DNA of 38,044 nt from Cytophagales bacterium (GTDB taxonomy: Bacteria > Bacteroidota > Bacteroidia > Cytophagales > Spirosomataceae), in assembly GCA_013298805.1 (NCBI GenBank), contig JAAFIU010000013.1, positions 1-38,044 of the forward strand, given 5' to 3'. The notes beneath the pieces are model-generated. The model saw only the letters and a list, made by a program, of their open reading frames with translations. It did not search any database and was not told where the DNA came from. This document shows positions 1 to 6,503 of the stretch, piece after piece (the first letter of the stretch is position 1; each line of letters begins with the position of its first letter). A program made the position numbers and the translations under genes.

Positions 1-16
1 AAATTTAGCTCAATAC

Positions 17-36
17 TTTTCCACAATTGTGGATAA
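17..36. promoter_or_regulatory. Inverted pair of DnaA-box-like 9-mers
   Basis: TTTTCCACA (17-25) and TGTGGATAA (28-36) form a palindrome around a 2-bp centre. The right half is a perfect DnaA box on the minus strand; the left half has one mismatch. It lies about 95 bp before the first gene. It could be a DnaA-responsive site or simply a palindromic operator. There is no dnaA gene or box cluster here, so an origin is not claimed. Confidence 0.3.
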
Positions 37-129
37 CTTTAAAAGAAAAAAAGAACCAAAAAAAGAAAAATTTATAGTAAAAATAAAAAATAATTCTTAG
101 AATATTTATGAATGTAAAGTTAAAGGTTA

Positions 130-684
130 ATGTCCCAAAAAGTTAAGCCAATGGCAAAGAAGAACTTATTAGGAGGGTTTAAGTTTCAGAAACTACCCGA
201 AATATCCAATGGCTTGATAATTCCAACAGGGAATGACACAAAACCCAAAGTTGAGGTTGTAACAGCCCCACCAACTCCAGAGCCAATTGCCCAATTACCA
301 AAGCCAAAAATCGTTAAGCAACCACAAAATCATAACTTCCGTAAATTGGAATTAGATTCCAAATCATTTACGCCTATGACAAACGTTGTGCCTACTATTG
401 AGGGTAACGGTATGCCTACAAACAAACCTGTCATTGTGCCTGAGAAAGAGCCTAAATTTAAAGGTTTATCAAGAAGAGCGAGACAACGAATAACCCATGA
501 AGACTTGAATTTGGAGGAGTTTGGAGCATTGAAAAACAAGCAAGAACGTATCACTTATTTAGCCCTGAGAGGTTGGTCGATGAAAGTTGAAGCAAGAGGT
601 AACGGATTTTATCATTATGCTACTCGCTACGTGAATAGAAAGAAAAAACGGTTGTATTTGGGTTCTGTTATTGAGGATATGTAA
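130..684 (+). CDS. Basic protein of unknown function with C-terminal YLG-type domain
   Basis: The family is not recognised. The 184-residue product is basic. Residues about 1-110 are proline- and lysine-rich with low complexity (PPTPEP, PKPKIVKQP) and probably disordered. The C-terminal 75 residues look folded, beginning near RRARQRITHED and ending FYHYATRYVNRKKKRLYLG. That last pattern resembles the small beta-sheet arm-type DNA-binding domains seen at the N-terminus of tyrosine integrases, but this is only a resemblance; no recombinase catalytic domain follows. There is no signal peptide or membrane segment, so it is probably cytoplasmic and may bind nucleic acid. It is the first gene of the defence-like island, and its stop codon overlaps the first GTAGGCACAA-like repeat. 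The start is the first ATG after an AT-rich leader. Confidence 0.6.
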   Translation: MSQKVKPMAKKNLLGGFKFQKLPEISNGLIIPTGNDTKPKVEVVTAPPTPEPIAQLPKPKIVKQPQNHNFRKLELDSKSFTPMTNVVPTIEGNGMPTNKPVIVPEKEPKFKGLSRRARQRITHEDLNLEEFGALKNKQERITYLALRGWSMKVEARGNGFYHYATRYVNRKKKRLYLGSVIEDM

Positions 685-767
685 GCACAAGGTAAGTGCA
701 AAGTAGGCACAAAGATTGCCCCAATTGTAGGCACAAAGTAAAGAGCATTGTAGGCACAATGTTCTTT
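681..767 (+). repeat. Array 1 of the GTAGGCACAA word (5 copies)
   Basis: Copies begin at 681 (GTAAGCACAA), 692 (GTAAGTGCAA), 703, 727 and 750 (all GTAGGCACAA). Start-to-start steps are 11, 11, 24 and 23 bp, close to one or two helical turns. The last copy forms the apex of a terminator hairpin (740-767). The first copy overlaps the stop codon of the preceding gene. A homologous array lies at 2184-2272. Iteron-like phasing suggests a protein-binding array; the XRE protein at 1881-2168 is a possible binder (inference). Confidence 0.75.
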
Positions 768-775
768 CTTTGTTT
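740..775 (+). terminator. Intrinsic terminator built on the last array copy
   Basis: AAAGAGCATTGT (740-751) pairs with ACAATGTTCTTT (756-767) across an AGGC loop, with one G-U pair, followed by T-rich sequence. It is homologous to the hairpin at 2239-2272, where an A-T pair has become G-C (a compensatory change). It closes the upstream gene, or attenuates transcription entering the nuclease gene 45 bp downstream. Confidence 0.75.
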
Positions 776-782
776 TTTTGTA

Positions 783-800
783 AAGTTTCTCGAAATTGCA
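783..800 (+). promoter_or_regulatory. Conserved leader box, copy 1
   Basis: AAGTTTCTCGAAATTGCA lies 19 bp before the nuclease start codon. It matches 17 of 18 bases with 2285-2302, which lies 27 bp before the restriction-modification start. The core TTTCYCGAAA is near-palindromic. No TAnnTTTG element is present here. It may be a regulator site or part of the duplicated leader. Confidence 0.45.
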
Positions 801-819
801 TTAACATAAAATTCTCAAA

Positions 820-1869
820 ATGTCATTATCAACTAATTCAGATTACAAAAATTGGCTTATCGAACTGAAAAAGAATATTCGACAAGTACAAATCAAAGCA
901 TCATTGGCAGTTAATCGCCACGCACTTCTACTATATTGGGATTTGGGTAAACAAATCATTGAAAAACAGGAGAATGCCACATGGGGAAGTGGTTTTATTG
1001 ACCAACTTAGCAAAGATTTAAAGGTAGATTTTCCCGATATGGGTGGATTCTCTAAAAGAAATTTAGAGTTAATTCGACAATGGGTTTTATTTTATGATGG
1101 TAGTTTTCCAATTACGAAACAACTTGTTTCGCAATTGGAAAATCAACTATTCAGTATTCCGTGGGGACATCACATTATGATTATCCAAAAGATTAAAAAT
1201 CAACAAGAAGCCTTATTTTACGTTCGGCAAACCATCGAAAACAATTGGAGTAGAGCCGTTCTTGAAATGCAGATAGAGACTAATCTGTACGCAAGACAAG
1301 GTAAAGCCATTACCAATTTCAAAACTACTTTACCCGAAATTGATAGCGATTTGGCTCAGGCTCTTTTGAAGGACACTTACAATTTTGAATTTATCTCTTT
1401 CTCTGGCAAAGTGAAAGAATTGGAACTTGAACAGAAATTGATTGACAATATAACCAAGTTTCTTCTTGAATTGGGTAAAGGGTTTGCTTACATGGGCAGA
1501 CAGTTTGAAATAAATGTAGGCGGTGAAATCTTCAAGACTGACTTACTTTTCTATCATACCAAACTCAAATGTTACATCGTGATTGAACTGAAAGTAACCA
1601 AGTTTAAACCCGAATATGTAGGCAAACTCAATTTCTATTTAACCGCCATTGACCGTTTGGTAAAAGACAGTTCTGATAAACCTTCCATTGGAATTTTACT
1701 TTGTAAAACTAAAAATGATGTGGTGGTAGATTTTGCCTTACATGATACCAATAAGCCAATGGGCGTTAGCGAATATACTTATACGCAACTCCCTACGCTG
1801 ATTCAGCAAGCATTACCAACGATTCAGCAATTTACCGAACGCTTAAATCAGGATAACGAAGACTTTTAA
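820..1869 (+). CDS. DUF1016/YhcG-family PD-(D/E)XK nuclease
   Basis: A 349-residue protein with the two-part layout of the YhcG/DUF1016 family. The N-terminal helical region (about 1-165) carries the typical sequence around HALLLYWDLGKQI and FSKRNLELIRQW. The C-terminal part (about 190-345) is a PD-(D/E)XK nuclease: D241 in KTDLLFYH, then E256 and K258 in YIVIELKV. It is predicted to cut DNA in the cytoplasm. Members commonly sit beside restriction-modification loci, as here, but the exact biological role is not well established. The XRE gene starts 11 bp after its stop, so the two are surely co-transcribed and could act as nuclease plus regulator. The length is normal for the family and all three metal-site residues are present. 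The start ATG follows the conserved leader box. Confidence 0.88.
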   Translation: MSLSTNSDYKNWLIELKKNIRQVQIKASLAVNRHALLLYWDLGKQIIEKQENATWGSGFIDQLSKDLKVDFPDMGGFSKRNLELIRQWVLFYDGSFPITKQLVSQLENQLFSIPWGHHIMIIQKIKNQQEALFYVRQTIENNWSRAVLEMQIETNLYARQGKAITNFKTTLPEIDSDLAQALLKDTYNFEFISFSGKVKELELEQKLIDNITKFLLELGKGFAYMGRQFEINVGGEIFKTDLLFYHTKLKCYIVIELKVTKFKPEYVGKLNFYLTAIDRLVKDSSDKPSIGILLCKTKNDVVVDFALHDTNKPMGVSEYTYTQLPTLIQQALPTIQQFTERLNQDNEDF

Positions 1870-1880
1870 AACATACAACA

Positions 1881-2168
1881 ATGGCACTTTTAGATAATTT
1901 ATTAGCGGAAATTACGCCTGAGCAACAAGCAAGAACAGACCGCAAAATGCGAATTGCTTGTATTATTGACGATGCAATGAAGGCGAAAGGTTTAGGCAAA
2001 AAACAATTTGCCGATAAAGTAGGTCGCAAGCCTTCTGAAATAACCAAGTGGCTAAGCGGTACGCATAATTTTACCGTTGAGACAATTGCGGATATTGAAA
2101 GAGTATTAGGCGTTAGAATTCTTAACCTAAGCAGTAGAACTAAACCTAAGCACACTATCCAACGGTAA
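1881..2168 (+). CDS. XRE-family helix-turn-helix regulator (HigA-like)
   Basis: A 95-residue protein with one Cro/C1-type helix-turn-helix at about residues 43-83; GKKQFADKVGRKPSEITKWL carries the turn and the recognition helix. The N-terminal 30 residues are helical and probably dimerise. It starts 11 bp after the nuclease stop, so co-expression is expected. Small XRE proteins act as HigA-type antitoxins or as controller (C) proteins of restriction-modification systems. Either fits here: a potentially toxic nuclease is upstream and a restriction-modification gene follows. The phased arrays bracketing this operon are natural candidate operators (inference). It ends 16 bp before the first clear copy of array 2. 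Confidence 0.85.
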   Translation: MALLDNLLAEITPEQQARTDRKMRIACIIDDAMKAKGLGKKQFADKVGRKPSEITKWLSGTHNFTVETIADIERVLGVRILNLSSRTKPKHTIQR

Positions 2169-2183
2169 TGTCGTAGCTTATTT

Positions 2184-2272
2184 GCAGGCACAACTTATAT
2201 ATCATGCAGGCACAACAACACCCCAAATTGCAGGCACAAAAAAAGAGCGTTGTAGGCACAACGCTCTTTTTT
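2184..2272 (+). repeat. Array 2 of the G(T/C)AGGCACAA word (4 copies)
   Basis: Copies start at 2184, 2206 and 2230 (GCAGGCACAA) and 2252 (GTAGGCACAA), with steps of 22, 24 and 22 bp. As in array 1, the last copy is the apex of a terminator hairpin, followed by the conserved box (2285-2302) and then the next gene. Arrays plus leaders (about 681-819 and 2184-2329) are diverged duplicates flanking the nuclease/XRE operon as direct repeats about 1.5 kb apart. Confidence 0.78.
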
Positions 2273-2278
2273 GTTTTT
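2239..2278 (+). terminator. Intrinsic terminator, 15-bp perfect stem
   Basis: The arms 2239-2253 and 2258-2272 are perfect reverse complements (core AAAAGAGCGTTGT / ACAACGCTCTTTT) around an AGGC loop. A-rich sequence precedes and T-rich sequence follows, so it may act in both directions. It closes the nuclease/XRE operon, or attenuates the restriction-modification gene 57 bp downstream. Confidence 0.85.
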
Positions 2279-2284
2279 ATCCAC

Positions 2285-2302
2285 AAGTTTCCCGAAATTG
2301 CA
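2285..2302 (+). promoter_or_regulatory. Conserved leader box, copy 2
   Basis: AAGTTTCCCGAAATTGCA, 17/18 identical to 783-800. A perfect DnaA-box sequence TTATCCACA (2277-2285) abuts it; copy 1 lacks that box. Confidence 0.45.
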
Positions 2303-2329
2303 AGCATTAATTTATCTCAAAACTTACAC

Positions 2330-5300
2330 ATGACTATACAGCAATACATCGAAAACCTTAACAGAAAATTTAAAGTTGGCAACACCACCGAACACACTTT
2401 TAGAGGAAATTTAGAGCAACTTATTGAAAGTCTCGTTCCTAACGTAATGGCTACCAACGAACCATCTGGTCAAAAGTGCGGAAAGCCTGATTATGTTTTG
2501 ATGAAGAATGATATTCCGCTCGGATATATCGAAGCAAAAGATATTAACGCTCCTGACCTTGAGGGAAAAAAGCAAAACAAAAACCAATTTGACCGCTACA
2601 AATCAGCCTTAAATAATCTTATTTTTACAGATTATCTTTCATTCCATTTCTACCGTGATGGGGAAAAAGTAGGCGAGACCATTTCAATCGGTAAAGTTGA
2701 AAATGGCTCAATTATCCCTCTAACACAACAATTTGAACAATTTGATGCTCGTCTAAAAGATTTTTGTGCCAATAAAGGAACACAAACTATTAGAAGTTCC
2801 AAGAAACTTTCTTCCATGATGGCGGGCAAAGCTCGTTTGCTTTCTAATGTGATTGAATTAGCCCTTACTTCCGATGAAACCCACAATGAAGACTCCACTC
2901 TTAAAGACCAAATGAATGCCTTTAAGGAAATTCTTATCCATGATATTACGCCTGAAGGTTTTGCCGATATTTACGCCCAAACCATTACTTACGGTTTATT
3001 TGCGGCACGTTTGCACGACCCAACTTTACCAACGTTTAGCCGTCAGGAAGCTGCCGAATTAATCCCGAAATCAAACCCATTTCTTCGTAAATTATTTGGT
3101 TACATTGCTGGGCCTGACCTTGACGACCGTATTCTTTGGATTGTGGATGATTTGGTAGAAATTTTCTTGGCTTGCAACGTTGCCGAACTCTTGAAAGATT
3201 ACGGCAAAACTACGGGTATGGAAGACCCCATTATTCACTTTTACGAAAACTTCTTGAGTGAGTATGACCCTGCACTTCGCAAAGCTCGTGGGGTTTGGTA
3301 CACGCCTAAACCTGTGGTTAATTTTATTGTGAGGGCGGTGGATGAAATCTTGAAAACGGAATTTCATTTACCTCAAGGACTTGCCGATACTTCTAAAACT
3401 ACGGTGAAGGTACAAACTCAAACCTTCGACAACCGCACGAAAAAGTACAAGGAAATTGAACAGGAAGTGCATAAAGTACAAATCCTTGACCCAGCAACGG
3501 GAACGGGAACATTTTTGGCAGAAGTGGTAAAACACGTACACAAAAAGTTTAAGGGACAAGCAGGACTTTGGAATAATTACGTGAGCAATCACCTCATACC
3601 CCGTTTGAATGGCTTTGAATTATTGATGGCATCTTACGCAATGGCTCATTTGCAGTTGGATTTACTGCTGAGTGAAACAGGCTATAAAGTGCAAAAAGAT
3701 GAACGTTTTAAAATCTTTTTGACCAATTCATTAGAAGAACACCACCCCGACACAGGAACACTTTTTGCCAATTGGCTAAGTTCTGAAGCTAATGAAGCTA
3801 ACCATATTAAGCGAGATACGCCCGTAATGTGCGTGATTGGAAATCCGCCTTATAGTGGTGAAAGTGCCAATAAAGGCAAATGGATTATGGATTTGATGGA
3901 GGATTATAAAAAAGAACCAGGGGGAATAGAAAAATTAAAAGAAAGAAACCCTAAATGGATTAATGATGATTACGTGAAATTTTTACGGTATGCACAACAT
4001 TTTATTGAAAAAAGTGGTGAAGGAGTAGTCGCATTTATCAACCCACACGGATTCTTAGATAATCCTACATTTAGAGGGATGCGTTGGAATTTATTAAAGA
4101 CCTACGATAAAATTTATACCATTGATTTACATGGTAATAGTAAGAAAAAAGAAACTTGCCCTGATGGTTCACCAGATATTAATGTCTTTGATATTCAACA
4201 AGGTGTTTCAATCAACATTTTTGTAAAAACTGGGAAAAAGAAAGAAAATGAATTGGGTAAAGTATTTCATTTTGACATATACGGGAAAAGAGATTTAAAA
4301 TATAGTTTTTTGACTCAAAATAGTCTTAAATCTGTAAATTTTACTCAATTAACTTTGACTGAACCAAATTATTATTTCAAAGAAAGTAATCAAGAAATAG
4401 AGGATATATATATTAATTTTTTTCAACTAAATGAATTATTCGTTAAAACAACCATTGGAGTTCAAACTCACAGAGATGAATTAGTTGTAGATTTCAATGC
4501 TAATGACCTAACAAATAGGTTATTAGAAATATACAATTCAGATAACATTCCCAGCTTGATTCAGAAATACAATATAAAACAATCTAATCATTGGAATCTC
4601 CAAACTGTTTTAAATAAGGAGCGTGTTTTGAAAAAATCAGAAATAAAGCCTTTATGTTATCGTGCTTTTGACAATAGATTTATCTACTATAATGAGAGTT
4701 TTGTCGATAGAACAAGACGGTCAGTTGGAAAAGAAATCAATGAAAATAATTTTGTTCTTAATTTTCCTAAAATTGTTAAAGTGGAGTGGAATCATTCATT
4801 TATTACACGTGCTATACCAACGGCAATTTCAATGGATATTAATGGTTCTTACTTTGCTCCGCTCTACCTCTATGCAGAACAGGCAGGACAATTAAATTTT
4901 GGAGAAAATACAGAAAGAACGCCAAATCTAAATCCAGAAATTATCAAGCAAATTGCCGATGGTTTAGGATTAGAATTCACGAATGAACCCGTAGAGACAG
5001 GGCAATGCCCTGTCTCTACACTCACAACCTTTGCCCCCATTGACGTTTTAGACTATATCTATGCTGTTTTACATAGTCCAAATTATCGAGAGAAATACAA
5101 AGAATTTTTGAAGATAGATTTTCCGAGAGTTCCCTATCCAAAAGATGTTTCAACGTTTTGGCAATTGGTGAAATTGGGCGGAGAAATCAGACAGATTCAT
5201 TTATTGGAAAGTGAAGTAGTTGAGGAGTATATCACTCAATATCCAATTGAGGGGAATGACGTAGTTGGGAAATTGAAATTTGACAATAATAGGGTTTATA

Positions 5301-5506
5301 TCAACGAAACGCAATATTTTGATAATGTACCACAAACTGCATGGGAGTTTTATATTGGTGGTTATCAACCTGCTCAGAAGTGGCTCAAAGACCGCAAAGA
5401 CCGAGCTTTGAGTTTTGAAGATATTTTGCACTATCAAAAAATCATCGTGGCACTCACCGAAACCGCAAGACTAATGAAAGAAATTGATTTAGTTGGGGTG
5501 GAATAA
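2330..5506 (+). CDS. Single-polypeptide restriction-modification enzyme (type ISP/IIG-like)
   Basis: A 1058-residue enzyme joining nuclease and N6-adenine methyltransferase in one chain. The N-terminus has a PD-(D/E)XK site (P53-D54 in KPDYVL; E68 and K70 in IEAKD). After a helical linker comes the methyltransferase: motif I DPATGTGTFL from D387 (SAM binding) and motif IV NPPY at 505-508 (adenine flipping). The rest (about 640-1058) is probably target recognition plus a type-ISP-like C-terminal domain. No Walker A or DEAD-box helicase motifs were seen between nuclease and methyltransferase, so it looks like the compact, helicase-free form. The ATG at 2330 is preferred: an upstream in-frame ATG at 2204 would translate the repeat array and terminator. 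A palindromic element is inserted in frame at codons 888-897. It may be regulated through array 2 and the leader box. Confidence 0.88.
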   Translation: MTIQQYIENLNRKFKVGNTTEHTFRGNLEQLIESLVPNVMATNEPSGQKCGKPDYVLMKNDIPLGYIEAKDINAPDLEGKKQNKNQFDRYKSALNNLIFTDYLSFHFYRDGEKVGETISIGKVENGSIIPLTQQFEQFDARLKDFCANKGTQTIRSSKKLSSMMAGKARLLSNVIELALTSDETHNEDSTLKDQMNAFKEILIHDITPEGFADIYAQTITYGLFAARLHDPTLPTFSRQEAAELIPKSNPFLRKLFGYIAGPDLDDRILWIVDDLVEIFLACNVAELLKDYGKTTGMEDPIIHFYENFLSEYDPALRKARGVWYTPKPVVNFIVRAVDEILKTEFHLPQGLADTSKTTVKVQTQTFDNRTKKYKEIEQEVHKVQILDPATGTGTFLAEVVKHVHKKFKGQAGLWNNYVSNHLIPRLNGFELLMASYAMAHLQLDLLLSETGYKVQKDERFKIFLTNSLEEHHPDTGTLFANWLSSEANEANHIKRDTPVMCVIGNPPYSGESANKGKWIMDLMEDYKKEPGGIEKLKERNPKWINDDYVKFLRYAQHFIEKSGEGVVAFINPHGFLDNPTFRGMRWNLLKTYDKIYTIDLHGNSKKKETCPDGSPDINVFDIQQGVSINIFVKTGKKKENELGKVFHFDIYGKRDLKYSFLTQNSLKSVNFTQLTLTEPNYYFKESNQEIEDIYINFFQLNELFVKTTIGVQTHRDELVVDFNANDLTNRLLEIYNSDNIPSLIQKYNIKQSNHWNLQTVLNKERVLKKSEIKPLCYRAFDNRFIYYNESFVDRTRRSVGKEINENNFVLNFPKIVKVEWNHSFITRAIPTAISMDINGSYFAPLYLYAEQAGQLNFGENTERTPNLNPEIIKQIADGLGLEFTNEPVETGQCPVSTLTTFAPIDVLDYIYAVLHSPNYREKYKEFLKIDFPRVPYPKDVSTFWQLVKLGGEIRQIHLLESEVVEEYITQYPIEGNDVVGKLKFDNNRVYINETQYFDNVPQTAWEFYIGGYQPAQKWLKDRKDRALSFEDILHYQKIIVALTETARLMKEIDLVGVE
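4991..5019 (+). repeat. In-frame palindromic element within the restriction-modification gene
   Basis: GTAGAGACAGGGC (4991-5003) and GCCCTGTCTCTAC (5007-5019) are perfect inverted arms around AAT. It is read in frame as VETGQCPVST without breaking the gene. GTAGAGAC...GTCTCTAC palindromes recur as dispersed repeats in some bacteria (from memory). This copy looks like one that landed in a tolerant loop. Confidence 0.75.
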
Positions 5507-5519
5507 AATATTAAATTTG
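5488..5519 (+). promoter_or_regulatory. Candidate Bacteroidota promoter overlapping the restriction-modification stop
   Basis: TAAATTTG (5512-5519) fits the -7 consensus TAnnTTTG. TTTA at 5488-5491 is a 3/4 match to the -33 element with a 20-bp spacer. It would start a leader of about 170 nt for the gene at 5696, running through the hairpin 5552-5585. Confidence 0.4.
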
Positions 5520-5551
5520 CACCCGAACAGCGGTTAACGTCAACGTTCCCC

Positions 5552-5588
5552 AACCAAAGGGCAATCAATTGATTGTCTTTTGGTTTTA
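5552..5588 (+). terminator. Hairpin terminator or attenuator
   Basis: The 16-nt arms 5552-5567 and 5570-5585 pair fully if two G-U pairs are allowed, and a short T run follows. It either ends the restriction-modification transcript or, if the promoter at 5488-5519 is real, is a leader attenuator for the membrane nuclease. Confidence 0.6.
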
Positions 5589-5695
5589 GTAACCATAAGA
5601 TAAATTCATGAAACGCCCCTCTAAAAACTTTGACAACCAAAGGAATGATTAGGCGTTCCATCTGATACCATTAAAATAACTGAAATTATAATCAG

Positions 5696-6325
5696 ATGAA
5701 AACTTCACCCAAAAAAATGACCATAGGAATTATTTTGATACTATTAGGCGTTTCTGCCATCGTTACAGGAATCGTATTTATCAGAAAAGACAAAGTTTCA
5801 ACCATTGCAAAAACCGAAGAATTTAAAGCCGATGTATTAATAAAGGAAATACCTGAAGCCAAAACAGACAAACAAAAAGGTGATGATTTTGAGAAATATG
5901 TGGTGCAAAAATTCTCAAAAAACTATTTCAGCATATTAGAATGGACAGGCGATAAATACGTCAATGGTTCATACTCACAAAGTAACACTCACCCTGACTT
6001 AGCTTTAAAATTTAAGTTTAAAGACATTGATACAGATTTTGCCGTTGAGTGCAAATACCGTAGCGACTATTATAAAAATGGCGTTGAATGGTGTACCAGT
6101 CGCCAATTAGAAAACTACCGAAATTACGCTAAAGAAAAAAGCAGAACGGTTTTCGTAGTAATTGGCGTTGGCGGTGAAGCTACCGCCCCTGAAGAGTTAT
6201 ACATTATTCCTTTATCAGCTATATCAGAAACCCTACTTTCAAAAACGTTCTTAAATCGTTATCGAAAGGAAAATTTCAAGGAATCCAATATGTTCTATGA
6301 TTATGAGCAAGGGAATTTAAAATAA
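5696..6325 (+). CDS. Membrane-anchored PD-(D/E)XK (restriction-endonuclease-like) protein
   Basis: A 209-residue protein. Residues about 8-29 (MTIGIILILLGVSAIVTGIVF) form one membrane helix after a lysine-rich N-terminus, so the soluble part is probably tethered to the inner membrane. Positives lie on both sides of the helix, so orientation is uncertain. Residues about 58-190 carry a restriction-endonuclease-like site: helix KGDDFEKYVVQKF, D101 in HPDLALKF, and E118-C119-K120 in FAVECKYRS. The ECK form of the motif is common in Mrr-like nucleases. The family is not recognised further. It follows the restriction-modification gene in the same direction, so a defence or DNA-repair role is plausible. 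The start codon lies in an 8-bp inverted repeat (5659-5666 / 5691-5698) that could mask it in RNA. Confidence 0.65.
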   Translation: MKTSPKKMTIGIILILLGVSAIVTGIVFIRKDKVSTIAKTEEFKADVLIKEIPEAKTDKQKGDDFEKYVVQKFSKNYFSILEWTGDKYVNGSYSQSNTHPDLALKFKFKDIDTDFAVECKYRSDYYKNGVEWCTSRQLENYRNYAKEKSRTVFVVIGVGGEATAPEELYIIPLSAISETLLSKTFLNRYRKENFKESNMFYDYEQGNLK

Positions 6326-6328
6326 ACG

Positions 6329-6358
6329 GAAATAGCCACTCAATTGAGTGGCTATTTC
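6329..6358. terminator. Bidirectional terminator, 30-bp perfect palindrome
   Basis: GAAATAGCCACTCAA followed by its exact reverse complement. It lies between convergent genes (membrane nuclease on plus, 48-residue ORF on minus). The minus-strand stop codon falls inside the palindrome. Confidence 0.8.
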
Positions 6359-6498
6359 TTTAAGTCATCATCAAATAGCGTATCTGAAATGTATGCTAAA
6401 TCTGCACCCGTTCCCATTATGCCTTTTCTATCTTTTACTTTTTTAGAAGATACTTTTTTGCTTTGGGGATGGTCATTGAGTTCCTTTTCTTTATTCAT
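6352..6498 (-). CDS. 48-residue companion of the Rpn-type nuclease
   Basis: A short ORF starting MNKEKELNDHPQSKKV and ending YISDTLFDDDLKK. The first half is lysine-rich and the C-terminus acidic, with no membrane segment or signal peptide. The ATG follows the stop of the upstream nuclease gene by 5 bp, so the two are translationally adjacent on one transcript. The stop sits in the shared terminator palindrome. The family is not recognised. Tight coupling to a nuclease makes an inhibitor, adaptor or specificity factor conceivable, but this is inference from position only. Confidence 0.55.
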   Translation of the reverse strand: MNKEKELNDHPQSKKVSSKKVKDRKGIMGTGADLAYISDTLFDDDLKK

Positions 6499-6503
6499 CT
6501 ATT

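Noticed and set aside
681-759. CRISPR-like array of short repeats
   Set aside because: Repeats are only 10 bp with 1-14 bp gaps, there are no unique 30-bp spacers and no cas genes; operator or iteron-like phasing fits better.
2204-2329. N-terminal extension of the restriction-modification enzyme
   Set aside because: It would translate the repeat array, terminator hairpin and leader box; the family-like start is the ATG at 2330.
681-2329. Integron attC sites
   Set aside because: No integron integrase, and no GTTRRRY core sites were seen at the module ends; the cassette idea is kept only as a hypothesis.
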